Assembly: GCA_000499405.2 (NCBI GenBank)
Contig: HG738137.1
Location: 20,980,603-21,044,602, forward strand
DNA: 64,000 nucleotides
Direction: 5' to 3'
From: Onchocerca volvulus
Lineage: Eukaryota; Nematoda; Chromadorea; Rhabditida; Onchocercidae
A program made the position numbers and the translations under genes. Below the pieces are notes generated by a model. That model had not been told where the DNA came from. It saw nothing but the letters and a program-made list of their open reading frames with translations, and made no database searches. Shown here piece by piece: positions 1 through 14,084 of this stretch (positions within the stretch are counted from its first letter, which is position 1; every line of letters starts with the position of its first letter).

Positions 1-2009
1 TGTACAAGAAAAATTTCATTCACAAAACAAATTACTTGCGGGAATAGTAACAAACTTCACTTATTTTCATCCGTTATTCTGTCTTTCTATAATCCTCTAT
101 CTTTTCGCTTCATATGTAATTTTCAGTATCTCTTTTGAAACAAATTTAATATGAATATATGCCAACTATAATATTTAGCAAGAATTTCTAACATTATTCT
201 AGTGAACACCATTTTTAATGATGAATGGTGAACACCATTCTACGTCTTTATCTTTGTAAAGTTTTAATTTTTGTTTATTCAATTTATTTGAAAAAATTGC
301 TGTGATCACCTGCAACATCTTGAGGAATTTGACGATAATTTTGTTATGATACAATTCTCCAATATTTTTACAATTGTTCTTCAATCTTATCTTCCAATAA
401 AAAACAATATATGTTTTTTAACAAAGAAGAAAAATGAACTGCCTTAATCTTGATCTCAGTTAAAGTGGAGATAGTCTTTGAATGAATCCATTAGGTAATA
501 TTGCGCTGCAATACTACACACTCATTTTCTTTCATTTAATAAAATGAAGTTTATGTAAACTTAAGTTACAGGAGGATTCGCGAACAATGCTTCGTTTGTC
601 CTATCCAATATTTGGTTGATGCAATCGCTGGTATAAATTAAACTTGATGATTTGAAAAGAAATGTATATCAAGTATTTCCAATATGAAATAATTATGTTG
701 AAAGAACGAACTTAAATGTGTTATTAGTGATAATTAGTGCTACAGGAGAATCAGTGGTGAATTTGATGGGAATATTTTTGCTATTGCAACAAATTACATG
801 ACAGATTGAAAAATAAGGCAAAAGCGGGTGCCAATTAATTAAACGATAAGCACGGACAAAAGAAACAACGCATATGAAATGGTAGGTATAAGAATGACAT
901 TTTTCGGATATGAATTCGTTTTTTTTAGTTCGTACAAGAAACATAATAGCAAGTTGGATCATAGATCATGGGCAAACGAAATCATTTTTTTTCCATATTT
1001 CATACATCCTCCAAATGAATTATCATTGCAGATCCACCATGATTCTCCATTATCAGTCTAGTGGTTAATCTGGAGTGATGGAGAGTGATTAGTAGAAGAT
1101 ATCACTTGCATCTTATATATCTTTTGCTTCAAATGAAATGTGCAAAAAACATGTGTATGTTTCCTATGTTCCAGTAAATGTTTTAAGTGAATATTTCTCC
1201 CTTATATTAACAAAAAGGTTTTTGTTCCACTCAGAGCAAGACAGATTTTAGTTATATGGGACAGATGTTTGTTGGACGAAAGGCGTGTATCTTGTACCTT
1301 CTATCGACAGTACCAAGAACTCGTAGAAACCAGTCATAATTTACTATTTGAGGGCATGTAACATATGGTGCTGCTGTCGACAAAGGAATATCGTCGAAAT
1401 AGTTGAATATCGAATTACTACAATAATCTTCGTCTTTGCATTTTATAATGGCAAGTACTGTAAAGCAGATACTGTAATAATAGATGTTATACTACGTATA
1501 TACCGGTACTCTTCAGGTGCTACATATATTTTAAATGATTGTAAAACTTCTAGATATATTTGCCTTGATAGGAGAACTAGTGATAAGGCAAGGAATCTGA
1601 TGCCATATTTATGACATTATAAATCGTACATTTCTTCTGCATATATATACATATTTCTGATCTGGTTATTTCTTGTAAACTGCTTCTGCTTAGGGTTTAT
1701 TTTTTACAGTTTTCTACCATTTCTCTTGAATGATATAACTGCTGTGTCTACCAAAATAACTTCATTCCTCTATTAAAAATATCGCCGTAAATTAAAATGA
1801 AGTACAATTAGAACGGCATCTGCTGAACATATATTTCTTTTTTCAACTTCGTATTTTTTGCAGTATTGGAAAAGAATTGCACGTGGAAATTTAAGTCCCA
1901 ATGAACTTTGAGTCCCAATATTTAGAAAAGGACAAAGCGATAGAAACTCATTGGAGCTTTGGCAACATTATTGAAGCACCAAAATTAGAAAGAAGAAAAA
2001 TTTTATCTT
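1..2009. other. Intergenic, no gene seen
   Basis: AT-rich sequence with only short chance open frames on both strands. I found no exon bounded by splice sites, no conserved protein motif and no RNA gene. Confidence 0.5.
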
Positions 2010-3946
2010 TTATCCTCTCTTCTTAATTAATTCTTCAATATCTTCTTCCGTCTCATCGATTTCCTGCAAAGTTAATAAATTAATTATGAGTTATAAAATA
2101 GCAAACAGGTTAATTAATATTGATTATTAATAATTATTAATTATTTATTTGAATTACCATCCATACAAATTTATTTATGAAATTGATTACTTTTGGATAG
2201 ATATTTCGATCTTATTTTATCAATATCTACCGTTCCTCATCGACCAACCAATGTTTCATTCTTGTCAGCTTCTTATCGATGATTAAAAAAGATTTTTGCA
2301 ATAATTGACGTCACTTTCGAATTACCTTTCCTAATATTGACTTAAGCTATGAAGAGGACCATATGTAGAAAAAAAAGAATAGTCGGTGATTTTTTTTTAT
2401 TTGTGTCATCAAATAAGGTCATTTTCAATAGTAATAGGTCAATCCTATAATCCGAATGAACTTATAAATCCTGTGATTTAATGAATCGTGCTTAGTAGAA
2501 TCAAAAATATATTTGTAGTAGATGAATGGAGAACTGAGAAATTTTCGTTAATGCATATATAGTCAATGATGGAAGGCTGTTTTTTGAGTTTTCATCATCA
2601 TCTCGATGCAAAGTGACGGATGACAACTCAAAAACTTTTTAAACTTTTGCAAGTTTGTTTTCGACATTATTTTATTTCTTATATATTCAACTTATCCTGT
2701 CTCTTTTCTCGATTTCATGATAAGTATTATTTCGACTTTTTTTTTTTTTTTTTTTTTTTAGAAAAACCTTTTCAAATATTACGTTTAGCGCATGAAAAGC
2801 AAGATTTTGCAAATTTCATGTTACTGCCAAATATTACCTTAATCAGTTTCGTCTTGTTTAAATTCTACCAATTTCATCTATGATTTCATTTTTTAAAATA
2901 TTTGTTATAAAATTTGGATTAAGATGAAGTTTTGATGCAAGATCAATACAAAAATTTACCAGCTCGTCGCCCAGATTTTCCACCTGAAAGTTTTGCAATT
3001 TCTGTCAACTTCTTTAGGTCTCAAATCTTTTAGAATATTTTCAAAATAATGAATAATAAAATACATAACTCAGTGCTTTTTCTTATCCTTAGATACTATT
3101 CTTGCTGCAATAAAAAGATCTCGAATTTATATAAAAATCGTTTATTTGCTATTCGTTACTTAAAAATTTCCCTACTACACTTTTTATGTTAGCAGAATTA
3201 GTGGTTAAATTTATTTGTGAAAATTGATTACCTGATCAAACCACCACGTAGTTTTTTCAGCTGGACCAAGCGAACAAACTCCATTTTTAATCTCTATTCG
3301 CGATAAAAAGATCCAAATCTGATGAAGTTTAGGATAGTTTTCATGAAATGATCTACCGAATGTGGTAGTGTGATTCAGATACAATGGAGCAATATCTTCC
3401 AAGGGAAATTTGAATAAAAAGTTTTAAGACAAATTATATTGAATAATTTTTTATCTCCAGCTTAGATAATATATGCTTAGCTAGTCAGATTTCAATTAAC
3501 TTGACTTCTTTTGACCGTAAATTTATTTAAAAATTCGTGACAAACAGAAATACACTTGCATATAAACTTCTCATTACTCAAATTACAAAGAATACTTTTC
3601 CCTGAGATTATACTTCTCTCATATTAAGAAGTTAATCGCGAATGATCAAATCCGAAAGTCAATAAGATAGAAAAATTTTGATACTATTGATCATAGCTGC
3701 TAACGAAAAATCTAGAGACCTGAACTATAAGCATTAAAATGAGGTATATCCCAAGTAAGACACTACAGAACATAAGAAAGCTTCCGCGACAAATAAATGT
3801 CTTTTTGACATGATGAGATTCCTTGACTGACGTTGTGTTGACATGTTTTCGAAATTTTCGAATGATGAATTTCTCTTGGGATTCCTTGTCCAAGTTTGCA
3901 TTTTGGAAAGTGAGTTCAGGATCGAACATTGACTCCAAGAAATCTT
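2010..3946 (-). CDS. Unrecognised single-pass membrane protein, 3' part, incomplete model
   Basis: Four exon-like pieces lie in order on the minus strand: 3946-3720, 3395-3232, 2983-2960 (a 24-base microexon) and 2063-2010 ending in TAA. The first holds a charged stretch and then one hydrophobic segment (SFLMFCSVLLGIYLILMLIV), so the protein probably crosses a membrane once. The second is soluble and ends KTTWWFDQ. The microexon gives VENLGDEL and the last exon gives an acidic, helical tail ending EELIKKRG. Junctions 2-3 and 3-4 are GT-AG and in phase. The junction between the first two is not: the donor is phase 0 and the only usable acceptor (GAAG at 3396) is phase 1, so an exon is missing or a boundary is wrong. 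The first exon starts in phase 1, so upstream exons must exist but were not found. I do not recognise the family. Confidence 0.45.
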
Positions 3947-6900
3947 CTGGAAATTATAAAACATTTTAGATATATGAATTTCTCAAATAAGATTGGTTAT
4001 TGGACAAATTTCTGAATTTTTTTCTATCAATCCCGGATTTAAAAATATTGTTAAAATGCTTACTAAGAGATGTAAAATTTAATCACAACGATAAGTATAA
4101 TTTGACTATTATTATATGAATTCATTTAGTCATTATTTAACATTTCGCAAGGCCTAACCAATAGGAACGTTATTCGCTTTTAAATTGCTGCTGCTTGACA
4201 CATTTGTAATTATTGCATCTGAAAATTTTCAAAATAATAAATAATTATTGGTGGAGCATATGTGAAAGATTAAAATCTGTTAACAGATAGCTGAATATCG
4301 CCGTGGAAGTCTGGATTTGTGGGTAGTTAGATGAGTATGTGAGATTTGAATTTGTCATTGTGCATGGAATATTTTGCACTATATGACCATGCAATTCATG
4401 TAATTCAATCTTGATTTTATGCTAAAAAAGAATGGTGCTATATGCTGCGATATATCAGATGTGTACGATTTGCTGACGACATACGATCCAGGCTTGCGAC
4501 GTGCTTGAATTAAAAAAATAAATGAATTGAAATGGAATAATGAGAATAAAATATCTCTTTCCTGGTTGGAGTAGGGTTACAGTTATCTTTTCTTGTCATC
4601 TCTTTATCTTTTTTTTCGAGAGCAGGAAATGAGAAAAAATGTATAAGTTAATTTTTAAGGATAAAAGATAGCTGAAGTTACAATGTCGAAAAAAATTGAC
4701 TTGCATAAATAAACAAATCATTCGGTATTGATCTTAAGCTCATTTCTTAACATTTATTTTAGAAAATATCGAATAAATTGATATTTCCTAAGAGAACTTT
4801 CTTTTTATAATTGTTCTGCAATGACAAACCTGAATGTCCGAACAAACAGCTTGAAACAAAATTTTTGAAAATATAAAATCATACATGAATTAAATCTCAC
4901 CGATTTGGTCTTTTTCAGCAAGAGCAGTATGGAACAAAGAATAGAAAACGAAGTATCTAAACATTACTCGAAGAAATGATTCAATAGAAATAAATGAAAT
5001 CGAATTTAAATCAAAATTCTGTAAGGATGGAAATTTTTGTATGCAAATGCAAAATGCAAGATAAATTGCATCTGACTGAAACTTTGTTTGAATTTTGTTT
5101 GCTCTAATTTTTGTCAATTGGAACAAATGGCTTACAGCTTACAATTTACTGTGTATTTTGCATTCATACATAGGAACTTTTTCATTCTTTCTATCACGAC
5201 TCAAATTTTGACAAATCTTCACAAGGAGAAATTGCAGAAACAAGATTAATTAACTGATTAATCATGAGCAATCAGCCATTCTTGTGCATTACTGAATCGA
5301 ACAATTTTTTCTTGCTTCATCGCTTCTCCCTCCATTCTCAAATTGCTGAAACAAGCCGATCTTCATGATGCTGCACTTCACATGATACTATTCAAGGCTT
5401 GTGAATTCATATTTTTCACTTTGATTTCATCTTCCTTTCTCTCTGATTGAATTCTGGAATGTGACTGCTTTGAACAAAGCATGGATTTCTCGTAGTTAAA
5501 GTTAGAGATGTGCATTGGATGATACTGTAGTTGTCAAAACTTTTTAAACCAAACAATCAAAAAACCGTTAAGTTGATGACTTTGATTTTTCTCTCAAGAA
5601 ATTGATGATTTATGATCGATGAATAATGATCTAACAGGCATGACTTCATCTTTCGTCAACCCTTTTTTGAAATGATTCACTAATGGCACATTAGCAGTCA
5701 ATTATCTATTCCGGAATTGTTTCCACATCGTCACTTTAGCGAAATTGGCAATATAACAGTGGCAATTAGTGGAGAATTTATTGGGGAAAGTACAAACGAA
5801 CATTTAAAAGGTATAAATAACAGGACAAGTGTAAATTGTATTTGTTTTATCGTCGATGGTTAAAAATCGCGTCGTCAAAAATTTTGATACACAAATGACG
5901 GAAATGTGTTGATTTTGATATTTTAGTTTAACAGTAGAAATCATTTCAATGTGAAGTGAATCTGTATCTCTTTCTATGAATATATATGTGTGTTAAGTTG
6001 CTCTTAATTTAATTTATAAATAATCCGATTAGAAAACAATTCTTTCTACCTTTCGCATTCCAGTAGCCATTTTTGTTAGTATTGATTAACACAAAGTATT
6101 ACATTGACAAACATAGAATTCACGAAAATATCATTATGATCAGCAATGTTCATATCAGTCATGCTGTTCGACATTTTTTAGACATGAAAATGATGCGAAT
6201 TTATCAGAATGAATTCGCTTTGAAAAAAACAGTCAAATTTCTAGCAATGGAGAGCGAAAATTTTATTTTTTGAATGAATGGGTAAAGATATATCACTTGA
6301 ACCAATGTTGCGCTCAAACAACTTGTAAACGAAAATTTGATGCATAATATATTGGCAAAAAAATTAATGAAATTTTGTATAAAAGCAAAATAAATTGACT
6401 GTAATTTATGATTTTTGCAAGACAATAAATCCATTTGACCAATTTAGGATATGGTTGTAGTTTCAGTGAAAAGGTGAAGGAAATAACTTTTTTTTCTTGG
6501 GAAGAAAAATTTGGAGAAAGTTTCATGGGAAATGCTGATTGTTAGAACATAGATTCTAAAGTTTGCTAAACAGGAAAGAATTGTTTTCCGTTCCAAAAAA
6601 AATATTAAAAGACAATGACAGTTTAAAATGCTATCAAAAGTATTGCAAATTTGATACTTAATTTGGCGAGACTGAGTGCAATTTCTGCCTCAAAAATGCA
6701 TATGATATCCAGAACCGAAGTCCGATGTAACTCAGAATACTGAATTATTGATAATATTCAGGAAATGATCGGATTTGTTTGATGACTGACAGCAAAAATT
6801 TGTATTCTGCTGCACTGATATGAAGATCAAATGTGATTTTTTTTGATTCACTTGTTTTAAAGAAATTAATTTTATATTTCAGTTCATATAAATGAACTAA

Positions 6901-7765
6901 AATCACAGTGAAATGTTGCTCCATGATCAAGAGTGAAATACTGGTACAAATTATTTAATACTTTTATGGCAGATTTTAAAGGAATTAATAAATATATAAT
7001 GGATATAATGAATTAACTTTCAATGCTGAAAGTAGGTCTCAGGGATTTATTTATGTGGAAAAATGATAGAATTGTTTTGAAGTTCATCGAAGGAAAGCTG
7101 TAGACTAAAAGTTAAAATGTTTTGATGCAATCATTGAAATCGCATGGAAACACGGAGAAAAGAAAGAATGTTATTATAATTTTAATGAAGATAACAGCTT
7201 TAAGAATGGTATAGATAATAAATGAAAAGTTTTGAGAGGAAGGAAAACTTTGGTCCAAAAAAAGCAAAATTAAAAAGCCTAAATAAATCTTACATTGATG
7301 CAAGAGAAACAAACTTATCACATATATTTACCTATATTTAATTACCTTTCAGTCTTTCAGTATTTACTTATATTTCTAGCATTTGCTAAAAGAAGTGAAG
7401 CACGATGAAAAAACATTAGATATAGACATGCAACATATATATATTAGAAAAGTGAATATCACATAATTAGATAATCCTTCCATCATATATGATTTTACTT
7501 CAATATTCAACCTTCATCTCTGTTGATCTTTATGCAATAAAATCTGAGTTGTTGTTCTTATCTGTACAGATATATTTTTATCATGCAGTTGACAGTTTTA
7601 AGTTTGAAGAATCCTGTATTTGAAAACTTTTTCTAATTATAATTCTGATTGTTAGAAATACAGTATCCTTCAATGTTATCGTTCATCAATATGTACAAAT
7701 TTCCAAACAAAAATCTGCCCAAAAATAGAGCGGTAAAGTAATCAGAACGTTTAAAGCATACATTT
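3947..7765. other. No gene seen
   Basis: AT-rich. The 5' exons of the minus-strand membrane-protein gene should lie here but none could be identified. Open frames near 4.9 and 6.1-6.5 kb lack splice context and protein-like composition. Confidence 0.4.
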
Positions 7766-7942
7766 TCAAATCTTTTCGAAGCATTCCGACAAAAGTTTTT
7801 GCAGTGTTTTGATAGCCTCTCCAACTGTGCACTGCAACAAGTCGAAAGTGAAAAAGAAATAGGTTACGGTATTGAGATTAATTGTATGCAATGCGTTAAA
7901 GTCGCCGTACTGATACATCTCAATCAATTTGAAAAAACCGGA
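7766..7942 (-). CDS. Candidate terminal exon of an unrecognised gene
   Basis: The stretch is less AT-rich than its surroundings and open on the minus strand for 58 codons. It runs from a good acceptor (ACTTTCAG ending at 7943) to a TGA at 7766-7768. The peptide begins SGFFKLIEMYQYGDFNALHT and ends with an amphipathic helix, VGEAIKTLQKLLSECFEKI. The plus strand is also open over 7805-7978 and also has an acceptor (TTTTTGCAG) and a donor (TTTG|GTAAAT), giving a Cys-containing peptide. One strand must be a shadow of the other. I favour minus because its peptide looks more like a folded C-terminus, but no neighbouring exon was found on either strand. Confidence 0.3.
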   Translation of the reverse strand, partial: SGFFKLIEMYQYGDFNALHTINLNTVTYFFFTFDLLQCTVGEAIKTLQKLLSECFEKI

Positions 7943-10900
7943 CTGAAAGTTCGAACTGTCCTTACTGGCATATTTTTTGGTAAATTATCAACTTTTCATG
8001 TTGGCTTTATTTATGAATGACAAGTCCAATCAATACTTTAATAATTTGTTAATTGCTCCAAGAAGTAGGTGCATTGATAATATGTATGATGATAAAAATA
8101 TGCAATATGTAAGATGATAAAAACAGTCCCTTCTTTTGGATATTGTGAGTCATAAGAGTCTATTTTCAGCATAATTAGAGAAAAGGAAGAGCGAACTAGT
8201 CACTCATGTCAATGTCATTATTATTTTCTATATATCTTCATTCTTGCCATGTCTGCAAGATAATCTGTTAATTCTGAAAAATTCTCTTTTCACAGACAAT
8301 TTATGAGAGATATTAATGAGAATTTTCGGCTAGATACGGGCAATGTCTGATACGACGACATCATTCTTATATCCGTCTTGATGGTTACTCTCTTGTCATA
8401 TCACTACTATCAGTGAGGATGTGACAATGATGTCTTCGTCTATCTTTATTGTCAATAATAAGATTGCCAACGAAATGATTACTAATCATTGCCGGGTATG
8501 TCATCAACAATCTGATGCAATATTTTTCATCATTAATAATCATACTGCAGTCTTTCAGAATTTTGTTGCCACTATATTATAATTTAAGCCTAAAACAATT
8601 TTTTAGATCCAAATCTTATCGAACTAAAGTAAATGCACCATGTGATAAGGAAAGAGTTAGGCAAGGAAGAACAGATTTTTAATCTTAATTGTTTTTGGCA
8701 TTTCGAGATAGTATTGAACTTCATTTCTGCATCTTTGCATTTCCAAACAAGAATGAAGTACAACTGAAGATTAGAACAGATCGCTTCGATCTGAATTTTG
8801 CAGAAGTTAATAAAGTATTTGCAATACTACATGTTAAGCATGATAATTTAAAAAAAAATCTTTTAGCATGTTCTAACTTTTAACCAGTAGCAACGATAAA
8901 CTTTTAATAGACAGGCCTTATCATAAAAATAGTTGCGATAATGATCGTGACATGAAGTAAATCTTATGATGGAGATAAGAGTGGAAAAGGCATTTTTCCT
9001 TGTCCAAACAAAACATCGTCGTTTTTTATCACGACAAAGATTAGTCATTGATAAACAAGGCGTAATTTTTTTAAAAGTATTTTTAACTGGAACTTCTCTC
9101 TGGTTCCAAAGTAGAGTTTATCCGCTTATTAGCAATGAAATTAGAAAAATATCAGCACAATAAATCGTAAAGTAATCAAATACTGTAATTATTTTCATAT
9201 ACCAAAGAGCTATCACCAGCTATTTCATTTCTATATTTATCTGTTAAGTTTTAAATAGAATGCAATGTTTATTCTTTAACTTTCAGTTTCTAGGATGTCT
9301 CATTCAGTAAAATTTGTCATTTTTTATCGGATTCAATAACTTGACATTTCATTCTTCAGAAATTTTAACTGAAGGCATATCGAGCCAGAACTTTAATTCA
9401 TTTTAATTTATTTTTATTGCTGTTGCACGCTTTACCGTATTTGAGATTTTAGATTTGTCTTTCAATTTCGATAGTAATAGTATTGTTGGAGGTATATATG
9501 CATTTGTTTTTCTCTTTTAAAATCTTCACAGTTTAAAGGTTAAATATGTCAAGCACTCGGTTATTTTTAATTAACATACTGAAATTTCATGAAATTTGAT
9601 AAATGTAGCGAAAATAAGTGTTTAAAGTGGTGTGTTAGATTAATTGCCTTAACAAGTTGGCTTTTGAAGTAGTTTTGCTAAGAAGATAATGTAAAGTCGT
9701 AGCTAAAATATCGACTAAACTGAAATATTACTTAAGACAAGTAATAGCAATCATAAGAATGACTAAATGAAAGTTACATCTAAAATAAGGACAACAAGCA
9801 AATTATAGTTAATTGATGATCAATTAAATGGATTAAAACAAAATCTGGAGATGGAAAAGGAAGGGACAAAAGATAGGATCTAAGATTCAACAAGTGGATC
9901 AACTTCGTATCAAGTACGGTTTCGCTTAATTAAAAAACTCCTGTCGATTGAATTAATGATAATCATTTAGAAAAGCTGAATGAAATTTCGAATCAAATAT
10001 CATATAAATCAATTCGAAGTTACTTATCAACGTCAATTTTATTTATTTCTTTTTTTTTTGATTCAGTTAGGCTAATATTTAATTCCAGATAGTGCATAAT
10101 TGTTGGCAATAATGGCTCCTAAGTAGCCCTTCGCATTTTCATCAGTTTCGGTCGGAAAATGAAAGAAAAAGTACATCAGTGTAAGACTTTTTCAGAAAAG
10201 CACTTCATTGACCTTGGTTCTTTGAAAACCAAGGAAAAGTGTCGAACCAATTTTTTGTTCAGTCAAGGTCGTTAAACGGAATTTTGTATAGCTCTTATTT
10301 TTTCGCCAATTAAATCATCATAATATGTATTTATTAGTCTTGAAAAAAAATGAAAAGAATTTTTTTTGACAAGCGGAGTTTCGAATGATTTTTTAAGAGT
10401 ATGCAGAAAAAATTTATTTTTTCTTCACATGCCATTTTGAAGCTTTTTTTAAGCTCTCATTTCTTAAATACAATTAATCAAAAATCGAATTTAATGTGAA
10501 AGTTGAATAGTCCATTTCTTCCTGCGAGAAGTACCAATCATATTTTGAATTAGTTAATTACTTTTTGATTAGTCAGCCACAAAATATTTACTTGTCACAC
10601 ATGAAGTTATTGTTGATTTAATTTAAATTGCATCTTTTGGCCATTTAAAATACTTAAAAAGACATTTTTCAAGTATGAAACTTCAAAGATACTTGGCTCA
10701 TGACCTTTCATTTACCATTTCAATTCTTATTCTTCATTCCATATCTATCAAACATTGCACACTAAGATGTTCGTCATTTCGGACAATCTCATTCGACACT
10801 TTATCTTTCCATGTGTCATTTCAAGAAATAATCCATAAGGTGTCTCACTCCAATCAGTCATTCTATCGCTGATGAAATTGTGAATCATACTGATCACGGC

Positions 10901-12655
10901 CTTTTCAGTGCTATTCAGCCGCCCTCATTATTTTTAATTACTTTTTAAGAAGTGAATTTTTTGCTTCGATTGAGACGACAGCAAGGCAAAGGACATGAAC
11001 AGATAAATTAATCTGAAATATAACAACTTTTTAGATGACTGTTTTTGAAAAATTGTGGAAGATTTCTGAAATCGATAAGCACATCCCTGGTAAATCCTTT
11101 ATCAAGGATATCACTTATTTAAGGCAGATGTTAATCTTATCTGCTCATTGTTTCATCTGTGCAATATAAAATGATTTCTAAGAAAAATGTACATATTATT
11201 ATTTAATCATACTTAAAACTAATTAGATGGAAAAAATAAAAATTTGATAGAAATTTCAATTTAGCTGTGCATGATACGAATTCGATTCAAAGTTGTAACG
11301 AATAAAATTCAAAATTCTAAGAAGCATCTCAAGCATATTAGAATGTTTTTAAAAAAATCGAAGTTTCGGAAAAAATGCCCCGTAACTTTTTTTTAAGAAA
11401 CTCATTCATTCGTTTAGCCCATGTCGAATTCTTCAATAATTATTTTTTCAATTATGATAACATAGCACTATTTGAACGATTACTATTAGGTTTTAAATCA
11501 TATATCTTTGCGTCAGACAATAAATAATTAAAATGTTTCCCATAAAATCAACTTAATTCAGGGTAGATTTTCCTATTCAGTTCAATTTTTCTAAAAATAT
11601 AAAATATTCATGAAAAAATTTGGAATTTGGAACAAATGCAACAAACCTTACATGTAAGAAAGAATTTTGGACTGCGTTTGTACCATAAGATGATGTGATA
11701 TGAGAGATACTAAAAAAAAAACACGATACAGATTATATTTAAGGAAACAAAAAAGTGCTAAGCTAAAAATGACATGATATTTATATCAGAATTCCCAAAT
11801 CAGCAAAATGGGGAAGCAATTTCAGGAATGTCCATTTAAATAAATAACAGAATCGGTAACATAGAATCAGTAAGGATCGAAAAATTCCATCATATGCATT
11901 TGAAGAATATTGATGGAAAGTAACGAAAAAAATGACATGATATTTAGTGTTAAAAATGACAATGAAAGCAAGATGAATGGTACTTCTTAGAATCATTTTT
12001 GTTCACATCAACATTGTAATTAAATATTTTCTTTATAGGTTCTGACATTTTAAACTCTTCCGGTAATGAATATTCAAATATCTCTGTACTGACAATCATT
12101 TTTCAGTATAACAAAATGTAAGTTTATTCATCAATTTTTACGTCCATTCTTATTTGTCAACTTTTTTCATCCACTCATTCCCTCTTGCAATGAAAGTATG
12201 AGGAAGTGATAAACTCTGTTTGATTACGGTACTTATTTTATCAAGTTGTTGATGAAATGGCATCAAAATGAATGGAATAAGGAAGAATTTTTGTGATTGC
12301 TAGTTGCTGGATATAAATGCTTTAGATTATTGAAATGTCTTTTTGTTGGAGAGTATGCACTCTCTATGTAGAAAACTATTCTTATCCCAAATTTGCAAAA
12401 TATACTAATTGAATCAAATATTTTTGAAAATCTATAAAATGAAAAATGGGAACAGAAAGAATATTACGATAATATCGACTGGAAATTGTTGCCCATTTAA
12501 GGAGTAGAAAAGCCTTGACCACTATCCATCAATAATAGGAGATCGTAAAGTACGCTGGTAATGCGAAAGGCAATTAGCAGTAATTACGACGGGGAAAGGA
12601 AGACCAAGTTGCTCATTTAATCGTCCTTTATCTGTTCTTTGCCGTGCCAATCACA

Positions 12656-12665
12656 TATATAAAAG
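12656..12665 (+). promoter_or_regulatory. Possible TATA box
   Basis: TATATAAAAG preceded by GCCAATCA and by a GATA-type site (TTATCT at about 12629). It resembles the TATA element at 19666. No gene could be placed downstream, so it may be chance in AT-rich DNA. Confidence 0.2.
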
Positions 12666-13037
12666 TGATTTGAACCTGCTGATTGCATTTGATCGTCGAA
12701 TTAAACCTGAATTTTTCTATTATTTATATTGTCTTTGATCTTTATTTAGTTCTTTTCACACGCGAATTAAATATTTCGATGGTATTGATAATGTAGAACA
12801 TCACAGATATGAGCATATTCTCCTTTTAAAACGGATTCTTGTGATACGGCTTAGTGATAAAATCTAGACTAAGATGACTAATGTCATATCGAGACAAAGA
12901 TGTTCAAGGCATTCAGTTATAAGTGAATTGCAGATTCCATCTTCCTTATTCCAAGGAAATGTAAATAAATACTTTAGGTATGAATGAGAGAATAAGAAGG
13001 AACAATTCATGAGATTTAAGCCTCTTTCAATCTTAGA

Positions 13038-13111
13038 GTTGCGTCATGAGAAAGTATCTTGTAATTATCTTACTATTTTTACAGTTGCGTCATGAAAGAG
13101 TAGCTTGTGAT
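13038..13111. repeat. Direct repeat, about 28 bp, two copies
   Basis: Two copies beginning GTTGCGTCATGA, at 13038-13065 and 13084-13111, 46 bases apart and differing at about five positions. Confidence 0.6.
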
Positions 13112-13204
13112 AAATAGTGGACAGTTACATTACTCAGAGAAACGAGTTTCTCGATTGGTCTCACTTTTTCACTGCTGGCTTGTCAGTGATCAGTAGTTCT
13201 GAAC

Positions 13205-13237
<33 letters not shown>

Positions 13238-14047
13238 CAAGAATTCCGTATCGTACACTTTTCAAACAGCGTAATGTGTATGGATGAATGATACTTCGAG
13301 TACTTGTAGTTGTTTTCCTTCATTCCAAGTCGATCAGTGATGCTTCTTTTGCTACTTCTTATTTCATTCCTATTTTTGCCAACAAAATGAAATGGGAAAT
13401 ATCTGAACAAGCGAAACATTCGTGTTGTGCTATTAATCATGTATATCGTTTGTGTATATGCTTATCACCACAGGCGATGAACAACTCAAAAAAGATCAGT
13501 TATCCCAAAATTTAGAAATTATCTATGAATGAAGGGTCTTTCTTCAAAGAACATCGGATTGCTAAAATGAATTCATTAGCCACTGGATTTAGAAAATTGT
13601 GTCATAAACTAATAAGAAGTAAAAAAAAAGTTCAATATTACTTAAACTATCAATCTACATTAAGTCAAGAATAATCCCAGACATGAATATAGTTTGTCTA
13701 TCACTTTAGCAGTATCTGCATTCTGTTGGAAGAATTTAAAAAAGACAATATACAAATTATTTTTGTGTTTATTGACACTAATTGCTTATTCCTGTTTTTG
13801 CTTCAAATAAATCCAACATTTCACTATTCAGCTTAAATAAAAACCCGACAGGCAATAGGAAGTGAAATTGAAACTGAAAAATACAATATGTTGTTGGACT
13901 GATACTGAATAAGAAACCTCTCTAGCGATGTCTTTCGTTTTTTTTTTTTTTTTTTTCCTCTACTCATGAACTGATGTTATTTATTTTCTGCTGGTAATCT
14001 TCAATGCTTTCATAATTTGATAGCTTTGGCTGAGATGATTTTGAATG

Positions 14048-14084
14048 TTCTCCAACTTTTTTGACTGCAAAAAAAGTTGGAGAA
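14048..14084. repeat. Perfect short hairpin
   Basis: Arms TTCTCCAACTTTTTT (14048-14062) and its reverse complement (14070-14084) are separated by 7 bases. No function is apparent. Confidence 0.6.

Larger units (their letters stand above)
7943..14039. other. Long gene-poor stretch
   Basis: AT-rich, with homopolymer runs (for example A23 near 13205). No exon could be supported. The 65-codon frame at 8966-9163 has tolerable codon use but no family match and no splice context, so it is not called. Confidence 0.4.
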
